This document shows positions 1-46,640 of a stretch of DNA of 64,000 bases, one piece after another. How positions within the stretch are numbered: the first letter of the stretch is position 1; each line of letters begins with the position of its first letter. A program made the translations under genes and the position numbers. The stretch is from positions 45,589,506 to 45,653,505 of the forward strand of contig CM034532.1 in the NCBI GenBank assembly GCA_020002185.1, read 5' to 3'. The notes under the pieces are model-generated. The model was given only the letters and a program-made list of their open reading frames with translations, did not search any database and was not told the origin of the DNA. The DNA comes from Paraescarpia echinospica. Taxonomy: Eukaryota > Annelida > Polychaeta > Sabellida > Siboglinidae.

Positions 1-1013
1 TTTTTAATCACAGCAGGTTTTTCTTTTTAAATAACGTGTTTGTGGTACTTAGATAACGGGTATTTTGTTTTTCAAATACCATGATTTTGTGTGGGAGCCT
101 AATTGGTTTTGATTTTCCCAATGATCAGGTAGAAATATTTTTTTCATTGACATAAAACAGGCCTTTTTTATTAAAAATTATTGGTTACGTCGCGAGTTGC
201 AGGCATAGGCACAGCTGCAACTATGCCGAGTTATTTAGTCTGTGTTTCACTGGAAACAGTTGCTTTGATCGCATTTAAAATTAAGTCCATATGTCTCAAT
301 CAACCCGTGAAACGTGTAACTGGAATTTTGTGTTCATAGTTTAAATAAAAATTGAGAACTAATAAATTTGAAATATTCACAATCCTGGCTAAGGGCCTGG
401 GTGGTCGCATAAATTTGCAAAATTCCCAAAGATGTATAGAATTATGTTTGTATGGGTGACCATTCGGTCGTCACTGTAATGTCGTGACACTGCACTGTAA
501 TGGTTACAGTAATTAATTATCCCTGTCTGTGCTCCTACAGCAGAAACAATGTATGCTCCCGGACCATCCAGGAGGTAGAGTTAGTGCACAAGGTGGAAAT
601 AAAGCATGGTTTGATATGCACTGGTCTTGTCTGTCCAAAAGTGTAGAAAACACTAAATTTGACTTAATCATTATAGTGGCGCTACCTATCAAGTGGAACA
701 AGTATTAATGCACTTTGGCACAACTGTTGACATCAGAACTCGGAGCATGGTGCATTAATGTCTTGACAGTCATTTCACACCAGTTGACTCTGGCGTGGTT
801 TTGTAATCCATTTTGGATATTGGGGAGGGTGGATGGTGGTTTATACCAATATGAAACAAACTGTTTTCGAACAGCACACTTGACCCCCACATTCCATGGT
901 ACACATCTTTTACACAAGTCAAATATATTCAAATTTTATGTAGTCCTATGTTTGTCTCCCATACATATGTTTGTAAGTAAAAAGCATTAATATTTACATG
1001 CTTTGTCCTACAG
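1..1013. other. Stretch with no confident gene
   Basis: AT-rich sequence that is probably intron or 5' flank of the gene whose exons lie at 1014-1109 and 1992-2122. A pyrimidine-rich acceptor ending in cctacag at 540 is followed by a short stretch, 541-574, that could be a 34-nt exon phase-compatible with the exon at 1014. Its donor (gtagag) is weak, so I do not call it. Positions 676-720 contain a copy of a dispersed repeat (GGCGCTACC...GGAACA...TTAATGCAC) that recurs near 37214 and, inverted, near 49790. Confidence 0.4.
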
Positions 1014-1109
1014 AAACGCCCTACAATATTACGAGACAAACACAGCCGATGAGAGCCACACATTTACGGTTTCCGTCCCTACAAGTACGGGCAGCGCAAT
1101 ATTTGAAAG
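1014..1109 (+). CDS. Internal exon of an unrecognised gene (exon A)
   Basis: A 96-nt open stretch lies between a good acceptor (ttgtcctacag) and a consensus donor (AAG|GTGAGG). With one leading base completing a codon, it encodes about 31 residues running NALQYYETN... to ...GSAIFER. It leaves two bases that are completed by the first base of the exon at 1992, so the two exons join in frame across a GT-AG intron of 882 bases. That phase agreement is the main reason to believe it. The peptide looks like ordinary soluble protein sequence, with no recognisable motif. I cannot name the family; a protein search with the joined exons would settle it. Confidence 0.5.
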
Positions 1110-1991
1110 GTGAGGAAAAATAATATGGCGATGTTACTTTTAAGGTTTGGTTGCTAAATCTAAATATGGCTGCAATGTATATTGGTGTTTTCCTTCAGAT
1201 CTATTATATGGTATGTGTATTTAAAACTGCACTTTTCACACAAAGCCAGACTTTTCTCAGCAGCATGGCTGAATGCTTTCCGGAGAAGTCAACTGGATGT
1301 TAACAGAACATGTCTGCCAAGGGACTAAATGTAGAAAGCTTTGAATTATCTTAAAGGACTGTGTTATATAAGAATATAATTACCTTTCAAAAGTACAACT
1401 TGCACAAATATAAAATACAGATAAATAATTCTGGGTCACAATACCTAACATAGATTACGAAGTAGTATATTAGTTTCTACCAACTAATCTCACAACACAA
1501 ACATCTCTTGAATCTTTCAAGACGGCTTTAAAGACGCACATTTTTTTTATCCTTGCACAAATTTAAATAGGACTGCAACTTCATTTTATGACAATATATT
1601 GATTTTTCATAATTCTTAATTTGTTTTATAACTAATTGAAACTTACTTTTTAATTTTTACTTGTTTTAGCTACTTGATGTTTATATTTATTCTACTTTTA
1701 TAGATTACTTTCCTTTAGCTGATTGATGTTGAAATATCTTAAGTAAACAATGTATTTATTTATTTTAATATAAAAAAATGCTTTAATCTACTGATGTTTA
1801 TTAACTGAAGTTTTGTATTCTTGTTACCGACTGGTATTTTAAATGTTTTATTTGTATTTTTATCCATTAGTTTTATGTACAGCACTGCAAACATTAATGA
1901 ATATAACATTATATAAAATAAATATAATTATTATTGTGCCAGACATTATTGTACTGCAGTGTATAACGATCTAGTTGTGTAATAACTGCAG

Positions 1992-2122
1992 GTGTCAGCC
2001 AACCAAGTGGACGATGTCCCTAGTGAGTAGCCATGATGACCACATCGTACATACCAACTGTCTCCTCACTGTCAAGGCACCCTTCGCTTACACCAGCCAC
2101 CAGGGGGAGCCACCACTGCCAG
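1992..2122 (+). CDS. Internal exon of an unrecognised gene (exon B)
   Basis: A 131-nt exon is bounded by acceptor taactgcag and donor CCAG|GTATCA. Its first base completes the Arg codon left open by exon A. It continues as CQPTKWTMSLVSSHDDHIVH and on to ...HQGEPPLP, leaving one base. Alternation of short hydrophobic stretches (CLLTVKAPF) with polar residues would suit a beta-rich domain, but that is inference. No further exon of this gene was recognised before the minisatellite at 2625, so the gene is partial here. It lies on the same strand as Smad4 and upstream of it, and there is no sign the two are one transcript. Confidence 0.5.
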
Positions 2123-2624
2123 GTATCACTATACGAATACATTTATTTCGGGTAAAAACCCGCAGTTCATACAAAAGGGTGATACATAAAAATACATGTT
2201 TAAAAACGTAAAATATATAAATGGGTAAAGATATTAAGAAGTTAATTAAGAAATCAATAAGTTATCAGAAGTAAGAATTAATTAACTATACTAGCCAATC
2301 ACACAAGGTTGTCTTTTCGTTTTTATTGTAAAATTGTGTTATATAGTATTAAAATATATGTAATCGACAAAAAATTTGTTTAATGAGGCACACACCTTTT
2401 GAATTCAACAGTTCGATGTTTATAAAAATCATTGAGTCGTCACTCAAATCCTCAGATGGCAAGCTGAGATAATTCCAAGAAAGGTCATGACCCGACAGGA
2501 GCATGATGCACATATCCATCTCATTAATAGTCAGACCTGAGCCTGTGAGGACACACCTTCGGAAGCAGCAATCTGCCATGTAAACAAACAGTTTCCTCCC
2601 AAAATATTTAAATGTCAGTAAAAA
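2123..2624. other. No supported gene
   Basis: AT-rich sequence following exon B. A minus-strand open frame at 2390-2579 contains a faintly leucine-rich-repeat-like stretch (DLSWNYLSLPSEDL). It has no splice context or second repeat to support it. Confidence 0.3.
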
Positions 2625-4485
2625 AAAATGGTTAATTAAAACACATTCAGGCAGTCAGTATGTTATAGCAGATATGGTTCGTTAAAACACATTCAGGCAG
2701 TATAGTAGATATAATATATATAATAAAACAACAGAATGGTTCATTAAAACACATTCGGGCAGTCAGCATGTTATAGTAGATAGTTTAACATCAGAATCGT
2801 TCATTAAGACACATTCGGGCAGTCAGTATGTTATAGTTGATATAGTTTAACAACAACAGAATCGTTTATTAAAACACATTCGGGCAGTCAGTATGATATA
2901 GTAGATAGTTTAACAACAACAAAATGGTTCGTTAAAACACATTCAGGCAGTATAGTAGATATAGTTTAACAACAACAGAATGGTTCATTAAAACACATTC
3001 GGGCAGTCAGTATGTTATAGTAGATATAGTTTAACAACAACAGAATGGTTCATTAAAACACATTCGGGCAGTCAGTATGTTATAGCAGATATAGTTTAAC
3101 AACAACAGAATGGTTCATTAAAACACATTCGGGCAGTCAGTATGTTATAGTAGATATAGTTTAACAACAACAGAATGGTTCATTAAGACACATTCGGGCA
3201 GTCAGTATGTTATAGCAGATATAGTTTAACAACAACAGAATGGTTCGTTAAAACACATTCAGGCAGTATAGTAGATATAGTTTAACAACAACAGAATGGT
3301 TCATTAAAACACATTCGGGCAGTCAGTATGATATAGTAGATAGTTTAACAACAACAGAATGGTTCGTTAAAACACATTCAGGCAGTATAGTAGATATAGT
3401 TTAACAACAACAGAATGGTTCATTAAGACACATTCGGGCAGTCAGTATGTTATAGTTGATATAGTTTAACAACAACAGAATGGTTTATTAAAACACATTC
3501 GGGCAGTCAGTATGATATAGTAGATAGTTTAACAACAACAGAATGGTTCGTTAAAACACATTCAGGCAGTATAGTAGATATAGTTTAACAACAACAGAAT
3601 GGTTCATTAAAACACATTCGGGCAGTCAGTATGTTATAGTAGATATAGTTTAACAACAACAGAATGGTTCATTAAAACACATTCGGGCAGTCAGTATGTT
3701 ATAGCAGATATAGTTTAACAACAACAGAATGGTTCATTAAAACACATTCGGGCAGTCAGTATGTTATAGTAGATATAGTTTAACAACAACAGAATGGTTC
3801 ATTAAGACATTCGGGCAGTCAGTATGTTATAGTAGATATAGTTTAACAACAACAGAATGGTTCATTAAGACACATTCGGGCAGTCAGTATGTTATAGTAG
3901 ATATAGTTTAACAACAACAGAATGTTTCATTAAAACACATTCGGGCAGTCAGTATGATATAGTAGATAGTTTAACAACAACAGAATGGTTCGTTAAAAAA
4001 CATTCGGGCAGTCAGTATGATATAGTAGATATAGTTTAACAACAACAGAATGGTTCATTAAAACACATTCGGGCAGTCAGTATGATATAGTAGATAGTTT
4101 AACAACAACAGAATGGTTCGTTAAAACACATTCAGGCAGTATAGTAGATATAGTTTAACAATAACAGAATGGTTCATTAAAACACATTCGGGCAGTCAGT
4201 ATGTTATAGTAGATATAGTTTAACAACAACAGAATGGTTCGTTAAAAAACATTCGGGCAGTCAGTGTGTTATAGGAGATATAGTTTAACAACAACAGAAT
4301 GGTTTGTTAAAACACATTCGGGCGGTCAGTATGTTATAGTAGATATAGTTTAACAACAACAGAATGGTTCGTTAAAACACATTCAGGCAGTCAGTATGTT
4401 ATAGTCGATATAGTTTAACAACAACAGAATGGTTCGTTAAAACACATTCGGGCAGTCAGTATGTTATAGTAGATATAGAACGGAC
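2625..4485. repeat. 65-bp minisatellite, about 30 units
   Basis: Tandem array whose typical unit contains ggttcattaaaacacattcg, then ggcagtcagtatgttatag, then tagatatagtttaacaac and aacagaat. Most units are 65 bp. A recurring shorter variant lacks the cagtatgttat part and changes cattcggg to cattcagg, and the variants alternate in a partly ordered way. I counted roughly 30 occurrences of the cattc(a/g)ggc core. Units at the 5' edge (before about 2900) are more divergent than those in the middle, as expected for array homogenisation. There is no coding potential. Confidence 0.95.
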
Positions 4486-4984
4486 AACCTCTCGTTGTCT
4501 TTCCCGTTACACAGAATCACCCTCTCGAGCCAGGGGTGGTAATAGTGTCTACTACCCTGGTGTATTGCCAACACAAATGTACTGAAGTTTGCAATTGCGG
4601 TCTTTTCCAATCTAGATCGTGGTAACTAGGCAACACCAAATAGCAATTCCTAGAATTTGCGGTTATGTCATTAAAGTTTCCTCTTTTAATATGAGGGTTT
4701 GTTAGACATTAGAAATCTGTCATGTAATAATCCGAGATCAAGCTCTAAATATTTTACAAGTTCTTTTAGAAAGTTATAATTACGTCTTCAGGTTGATATG
4801 TAAAAAATGTATTAATAAAAATCATTATATATCGGTGAAGTGTCTCTAGCTTTCATTGTGTCTACCACATTCAGTATAACTTTCAGCAGTATATTTTGTG
4901 GTTGTCATGGCGATGCAAATATAAAAGTGATCACTGACACAAGTTTCTAAAACTGTACAATGAATCAAATATATTTTAAATGAG
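4486..4984. other. No feature seen
   Basis: Unique AT-rich sequence between two tandem arrays, with no open frame of coding character and no splice-flanked exon. Confidence 0.4.
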
Positions 4985-5506
4985 CAACTGAGTGTGTGTG
5001 TGTGTGTCTGTGTGAGTGTGTGTGTGTGAGTGAGTGTGTGTGAGTGTGTCTGTGTGAGTGTATGTATGTGTGTGTGTGTGGTGTGTGTGAGTGTGTGGTG
5101 TGAGTGTGTGTGTGAGTGTGTGTGAGTGAGTGAGTGCGTGTGAGTGTGTGTGTGTCTGTGTGTGTGTGAGTGTGTGTATGTGAGTATGTGAGTGTGTGTG
5201 TGCATGTGAGTGAGTGTGTGAGTGTGTGAGTGTGTGTGAGTGTGTGTGAGTGTGTGGTGTGTGAGTGTGTGTATGTGTGTGTGTGAGTGAGTGTGTGTGT
5301 GTGGTGTGTGAGTGTGTGTGTGAGTGTGTGTGTGTGTGTGAGTGAGTCTGTGAGTGAGTGTGTGTGGTGTGTGTGTGTGTGTGTGTGAGTGCGTGTGTGT
5401 GTGTGTGAGTGAGTGTGTGTGAGTGTATGTGAGTGTGTGAGTGAGTGTGTGTGAGTGTGTGTGTGTGTGTGTGAGTGAGTGAGTATGTGTGTGTGTGTGT
5501 GTGTAT
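4985..5506. repeat. TG-rich compound microsatellite
   Basis: About 520 bp made of TG dinucleotides interrupted by GA, TA, GC and GG steps (tgtgtgagtg, tgtgtctgtg and similar). The long minus-strand open frames across it are His-Thr repeats caused by the dinucleotide composition and are not genes. The interruptions indicate an old array. Confidence 0.95.
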
Positions 5507-8500
5507 AATAAGAATATTTCTTTTTTCTTCAGAGAATGAAGATTGTGAAACGTCATATTTCCGGATTGTTGCGTCAGAATCAGTAGTTTTGATGTAAAAA
5601 CTGATGCAGGAGAAAGACACAGTTCTATGGTACAAGACTTCCAGGGGACAGATGTTAGTGTTCATGATTGGCTGTTGTCTGCTGTATCAATGTAGCATTG
5701 TCCAGGGGGCAGTTTCATGAAGCATACATACATAAGAACATTCATATGAAGGAACTCAATGTAGTTATGTCAAGTTGTTCACAGTGCTTTCCGTGTCTTC
5801 TACGATTATTACAAGTTGTGTAATTTACATAAAATGTCCCTGTATGAACCTTTGTATGGTATGAACGCTTTATGAAACTGGCCACAAGGTTAGCTTTCTA
5901 CTCTGTAGAAATACCAGCAAATGCTCAAAGTATGCAAATGCACAAGTCTTGATGCAAATGTGTACGGTACCCATAGGAAACCTTGAACTCCACTAAAAAT
6001 ATATAACAGGCTTAATAGGATTTTAACAGTCTTGATAAGATTTTATTTCGAGCCACATTAACACTAAAATGGTTGTACTTTTATTAATCTATAAAATGTG
6101 TTATTTTTGCTCATGCATGGAGTTAAGTAGTTAACCAATATTAATTTATTGTTGTGATAAATGTGTATGCTACATGTGGAGACCGTAGATGTAGAAGGAT
6201 AAGTGTTGAGTTTCATTACATAAACAAAAATCAGTTATACTTTGCATTTCAATAGCAATTACACTTCTAAATTGTTCAAATAAATTATAATTACACCATT
6301 TCAATTATATGTGTGATGTAGGTCACTTTATGTCATGTATTACTTCTATGGGTTTGTTTGAAAATTTAAAGACAAAAATCTGCTGTTATAAAGTAAAACA
6401 TAAACTTGCAAAGTATTTATACAAAGTTATAATGATCAGTCAATGCGCACTGCGCAAATATGTAAATCGTAATGATATAGGCTGACTGACTAATGATAAT
6501 TTGTATGAGATATGGATCTACCTGGGTACACTGTATGCAAAACTGCACGTCATAAATATGTTTAAAAATGAAGTATGGATATGCACAGGAACTGTGTATT
6601 ATAACATTTTATTCAGTACCAGTATTTTATTATTATATGACATGTATTATTGAATAGGGATATTTTGTATAATATTTTTTGGTTGATGAAAATGTGTGAT
6701 CGACCACTTTTTATAGGTCTGTCCAGTCAATGTAGGTGATATGAACAAAATCATTAATCATAATTGTTGCAGTTACAGGTAATACATTGGTTACAGTTAA
6801 AGCATAATTTCAAAACCAGATTCTTAAATAGATCATTTGTCCGTAATATCTTATCAATTACACATTTGTAATTGATTTTTGGGAATGATGTTTACATTTT
6901 TTTTTATTACTCCAACTGAAGAAATTGTATATACTGTGTGCTGTCTGGTAATACCTGTACATATAATTTCAACTTTTTATAAATATGACTAACACATTAC
7001 TGGTTTGATGTTATCTGTACATTCATTCATCGACACTTAGAAACCAGCCTTCACCCACCAATGATTACAATATCAAAACTGAAGATTTTATACACCTTAG
7101 AATTCTCATTAAGAAATGTCTCATACTGAGATATTGAAAAAAACTGCTGCAATACCAGTCTTAAATCGGCTAGTTTTGGGGTTATTGATAAAGTATGTCA
7201 CGTCACACTTGGGGGATCTGTGGGCAAGTGTGACAAAGCATTACATGAGAGTGAGGGTCTCCGGGCAAGCGGTATGTAAAAAAATGTAATGACTCATCAA
7301 GCTGTCAACATTCGACAGAGCATTAATTGTTCAGCTGGTTGTTGGGTAGGTTTCAACAGCATTCCAGCAAAATATAAACAATGTAGTATTGTATTTATTA
7401 CTTTTACAGACTTACATTTTATCTGTAAACAATGAATCAATACAGCCATGCATCAAATATAATTAAATTTAGGCAGGCGTACATGCCTGTACGACGAAGG
7501 GGTGGGGGTCGTCTAAAAATGTCCACGAATAACATGACATACTTTACAGATGGCCCCTGTACAGCACTGCTGGCTGCAACCATCTGCCTCTATCCTTTGC
7601 CATTTGCAGCTGTCCTAACTGGTTCCAGCCCAACATATTCCTTAGCATTCTGAGATGGTTTTTTTAAATACAAATTTCCAGTGAATCATCATGCCCCATA
7701 CACTGTATACCGGTTGACACTAATATGTCACTGTGTGAAGAAAGACCTGGAAAACATGGTGTGGGCAGCCGAGAATATGTGGAAAATAACAAATGAAACG
7801 GATGCATATAAATTATCAACGTGCAGACCCTGAAAAATAGACCAAGCCCCTCCACTCATCCTGTTATAACACCACAAGATAATTAAAATAAATTATAAAA
7901 TGTTGAACATGCCTATTTTAATTACATGTTTTAAATATACACCATGCACATATTTAGGTCAAACCATGTGTAAAAACACTAACCATTAATATTGTTTATA
8001 AAATATAATGCAGGAGTGGCCTATAGTTTTAAAATGTTTTGTATGATGGTAACAGCATTCAGTTGATGCACTCCTGGGAGCACATTTTTACTACTAGGCC
8101 TACTTGGGAAGTATTTCCAGCAACTTGTTAATTGAAAGCAGGTGTGCAACACCGAGTCATGTATCCTGTTGCACAATTATTTACTGTAATATCCAAAATT
8201 AAGTGCGACATTGCAGAAATACTTGGCACCCAATAGTCGCAATACAGGATACACATCATGTTTATTCCGGAGGTTACCTTTGGAGCAAACATTAATGGGG
8301 GTTATAGAAATGGATGTTAATTTTTATTAATGTATTCCGAGGTTTTTGTGTGCCAACATTTTTTATATGTATATAATTTTCCTTTTTGTATGATGAAATT
8401 CATGTATTTTAGGCGTTTATTTAATTCCCAAACTTTTTAGTGGAACAAAAATATTATAAATAATGTTTTATTTTGTTTACATTCTGAGACTCGAGTCCAG

Positions 8501-8735
8501 CCAGCCCCCACACTGGGACCACAGCACAGGGCACATTGGGTCAGCAACACCGTCCCTAGTACGGCTATTGTTGACTAAACTTAGTTCTCAGCGAAGACCA
8601 CCCTCAGTGTTTAGAGGTTAGGTTGCAATAAAAGTGCTGCCAAATGCATGGTGAAAAGTGCATGATAAATAACGTTTTTCTACAACATGGTCATCAAGGA
8701 CGCACAATCCCTGCAAAAAGCCCAGCGAAACCTAT
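5507..8735. other. Intergenic or intronic AT-rich DNA without a supported gene
   Basis: No exon-like segment with convincing splice borders was found. Around 7195-7310 is a degenerate segment (tgtcacgtcacacttggggg...ggtctccgggcaagc...aatgactcatca) whose wording resembles the decayed edge of a DNA transposon. At 7470-7510 is a small GC-richer palindromic piece (ggcaggcgtacatgcctg). Open frames here are short and compositionally random. Confidence 0.35.
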
Positions 8736-8950
8736 TGACCTAACAACGCAGTTGATTCGTTGTTGTTGGAAAACCCCTCGCGTCTTGGTCGAAAGGCGAA
8801 TAGAACGAGCAATTTGATTGGAAGCTAACTAAATGGCGCATGCGTGTTGTAATTACCGTGCTTGGCGGGCGGCGCCATTCTAGGGGTGTTAAAATCTCGC
8901 AAATCGTGTAAATCTTGATGTCAATTTCACATTTCCGTGGTAGGTATATA
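8736..8950 (+). promoter_or_regulatory. Candidate promoter / non-coding first exon of Smad4
   Basis: This is a locally GC- and CpG-richer island in an AT-rich region. It contains an NRF1-like site GCGCATGCGT at 8836-8845, an inverted CCAAT box (ATTGG, 8817-8821), an AAATGGCG element that could bind YY1 at 8831-8838, and GGCGGGCGGCGCC-like sequence near 8875. A possible donor TAG|GTATAT follows 8943. The first coding exon of Smad4 (11767 onward) begins at a splice acceptor, so at least one upstream non-coding exon must exist. This island is the best candidate I see. It is inference from motifs and position only; the island could instead serve an opposite-strand transcript. Confidence 0.3.
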
Positions 8951-9189
8951 CGTAGAACGTATTGTATGTAAATGTTGCAAACTACAGTTAGTAACACACG
9001 TTACGAAATGTGGAAGGTGCATGATCGATGGATATAGACTCGTTACGGTGATCTGACACGGACTGCTTTACAGCCTTGGCTTAGGTTCTTTGGTATTGCT
9101 TCTCCACACAGCCCCTTCTGGGGCTAACCTAGGAGATGTGCAGTGCGCGTTGCAAAGGGTGCGTGAAACTGAATTTGACAAATCATTTT

Positions 9190-10690
9190 AAAAGAAAATA
9201 AAACAAATAATTATGTAAAACAAGTGCAATAATTTGTGCAGGTTAAAAACACAGTCTCTGTCTATAGTCTGGTAAGGTGGGCTGGAGCAACAAGGTGGAT
9301 GGTGCTCAGAGCTTGTTGAAATGGGCGTAGTGTGGGTAGGCTTATTGTTTCTGGGGGGAGTAGATTCCAAGCTCTTATAACTCTAGGATAGAATGAGTAT
9401 GCATATGTATTTATGCGTGCATGTATTTGTATGTATTTGTTTGGATCGCTGTTTCGTGTACGGGAGCATGGGACTATAAGATGTGGTAGGGTAATGTTCA
9501 GGAGGTTGTGTTTTATTTTGTAGAAGAAGGTAAGTTGGTGTTGTAATCGTCTTCTTTCTAGAGTCTGCCAACCAGGTTTGTTTATGAGCCTGGTTACACT
9601 TGTTGTGCGGCGGTGGTCATTTAAAGTAAATCTAGCTGCGCTTCTTTAGATTTTTTCAAGGGTATCAATGTTATTTTGTGTATGGGGATTCCAGGCTACA
9701 GCTCCGTACTCTAGTTTTGGCCTTACTAACATATTGTAGGCTATTTCCTTAACTTTAGATGTTGCAGGGTGGAGAGAGCGTTTAAGGAGGCCAAGTGTTC
9801 TAGCAGATTGTGATGCAGTGGTGTTAACATGCTTTGTCCACGACAGTTTGGAATCTATTGTGATGCCAAGATAGGGGTGTGAATCGTCTTGGGAAACTGG
9901 TTGGTTTGAGATGGTGTAAGTGAAGAGGCTTGGTTTGCGTTTATGGGTAATTCTGAGAAGTTGACACTGGGATATTGAAGTTCATTTGCCACTTGTCTGT
10001 CCAGTCGGCTGGTTTGGTTAGGTCTGTTTGAAGGATGTTATGGTCTGCAGGTGTTTGGATTTCTCTATATAGGATCGAGTCATCGGCAAAGAGTCTGATA
10101 GTTGTGTTGATTGAATTGGTGATGTCATTTATGTACAGTAGGAAGAGGACCGGGCCAAGGACTGAGCCTTGGGGTATGCCGGAGATGACATTTGCAGGAG
10201 CTGAGTGGGAACCATTTATTGATACGATCTGGGTGCGGTTTGATAGAAATGACGTTATCCATTGTAGTGTGTGACCTGTGATACCATAGTAGTTTAATTT
10301 ATTGAGAAGTCGTTTGTGGGGAACCTTGTCGAAAGCTTTGGAAAAATCAAGGAGGATGACATCTATTTGTTTCTGGTCGTTCATAGAGGAAGCCCAGTCA
10401 TGGACTGCTTCCACAAGCTGTGTTTGGCAGGATAGTCCAGTTCAGAATCCATGCTGGTGATGGAGGATAACGTTGTTAGCACTGAGGTGTTTCCACATGT
10501 GACTAAGAACGATATGCTCCATCACCTTGCACAGAATGCATGACAGGGAAATTGGTCTGTAATTTACGGGATCGCTTTTGCTGCCTTTCTTGTATACTGG
10601 GGTGACAAGAGCTGTGGTCCAGGCTTGTGGGAGTTTGCTGGAGGTGTATGATTGCTGGAATATGTGTTGTATTATTGCTAGAAAACAGCA
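9190..10690 (-). mobile_element. 5'-truncated CR1/Jockey-like LINE, RT and C-terminal part
   Basis: On the minus strand, 10414-9941 is open and encodes the reverse-transcriptase core: LDFSKAFDKVPH, SGIPQGSVLGPVLFLLYIND and the catalytic FADDSILYR block, then the thumb (MNFN). Upstream pieces in other frames (VTPVYKKG, NYRPISL, HHQHGF) and downstream pieces (YLGITID, RPKLEYG, RAWNLLPPETI) continue the same protein to a stop near 9262. The endonuclease and ORF1 are absent, so it is a typical 5' truncation. Frameshifts lie near 10450-10500 and 9985. A TGA near 10445 sits where HGFR is expected, consistent with CpG decay of CGA. The copy is dead. It lies between the candidate promoter and the first coding exon of Smad4. 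Confidence 0.93.
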
Positions 10691-10699
10691 CTTGCCTTG

Positions 10700-11766
10700 T
10701 CAGTCAGTGGCAGTGGGTAGCGGTTAACAGTCAACTTTAGTGCAGAAGGCTACCGTTATTCTACAAACCTAAGGTTATGCGCTACCAAAAGTTGAAATCA
10801 TATAACTGAGGCCCATAGCCCTATAGCAATATCGGATTTGTCTAAATCATTAAGAAAATAAACAACCAATTTTGTCTAAAACCTGATCAAATTCTTTCAA
10901 AGATCTTTATGTGCTAAATCTCTAACATATGCCTTACAATTCCTGCAAACAAACTCTCACAAAAGTTGTTTGGAGTGAAGTATTCCTTCTAATTTCTGCA
11001 AACAAACTGTTACAAAAGTTGTTTTGGGTGAAGTACTTACGAAAATATACCAGCGAAATACAAATCTTGTTGATTTGAATCTGCGGCAAAAATCGTGGGT
11101 CCTATCTACGCTATGTGAATTGTCCGCATGTCACGCGAATCAGTGCAAGACCATGCAGTGTATTAAAATAGGCCAAGAGCGTTAGAACACAAGATTTCAG
11201 TGCCACACATTTTGACCTGCCTCAAATTTTCCAGTCGTGAGTACATGTTTCCCCTCTCCAAGTAAATACATCACTATACCATTTAATTTGTTTCCATGTT
11301 TGGTGTGAAATGTTTTTACAGGTGTATTTGGATGTTTTGTGTTGTATGGAATGATGACAATTTCCATTCTATGTCCCACTGCTTAATTGCATTTTACTGT
11401 AACATCTTTGGTGTTGGCACATATATATATACAAGAAAACATACATAAGTCACTACACCAGTAGTTATGTTATATGTTAGTTGGATAATTGTCAATTTCT
11501 GCAATGTTAATTATTTTGTTAGTAGATGTACCACATGTAGTTCCATTTACTGGCAGTGTACTGGCATAGCCTATTAGATGGACCCCCCTCTGTAGAAATG
11601 AAACCATGCAGTGGCACACCCACAGAATATTGGTAAAGAAATACAAAAGTTGGTTTATCTTAAAAACAAATGAAAACAACTCAATTCAAAACAGACACGT
11701 GATACCAGCCACAGCAACCTTTTAGAATGTCAGCAGTGTTATTAAATATGTCTCTTTCATTTGTAG
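10700..11766. other. Probable Smad4 intron sequence, small tandem duplication
   Basis: No exon seen. A segment of about 55 bp (ttcctgcaaacaaactctca... and its neighbour with tgttacaaaagttgtt) is duplicated head to tail at about 10937-11040. The rest is unique AT-rich sequence ending in the acceptor catttgtag at 11766. Confidence 0.4.
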
Positions 11767-11884
11767 CCCATGAGTACCCTCAACAACTTCCACACTTGAA
11801 GATTTTCTGAAGTGCAAAGATCTCTGAGATAACCCATGGCTACACCACTCTGAATGTGGATGCAGGAACTCTGGAAGTGCTGAT
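11767..11884 (+). promoter_or_regulatory. Smad4 5' UTR segment with three short upstream ORFs
   Basis: The exon begins after acceptor catttgtag (11766). Three upstream ATG frames precede the start: 11770-11799 (9 codons plus stop), 11836-11853 (5 plus stop) and 11854-11883 (9 plus stop). The second and third abut, the stop of one being directly followed by the next ATG. The third stops one base before the main ATG at 11885. This layout could lower or condition translation of Smad4 by leaky scanning or reinitiation; that role is inference. Confidence 0.6.

Positions 11885-46640
<34,756 letters not shown>

Noticed and set aside
2349..2579. Minus-strand frame with an LRR-like phrase (DLSWNYLSL)
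   Set aside because: A single phrase without repeat periodicity, acceptor or donor; too weak.
4846..5665. Two long minus-strand frames of more than 220 codons rich in His and Thr
   Set aside because: They are the translation of the TG-rich microsatellite; repeats of CAC/ACA codons stay open by composition.
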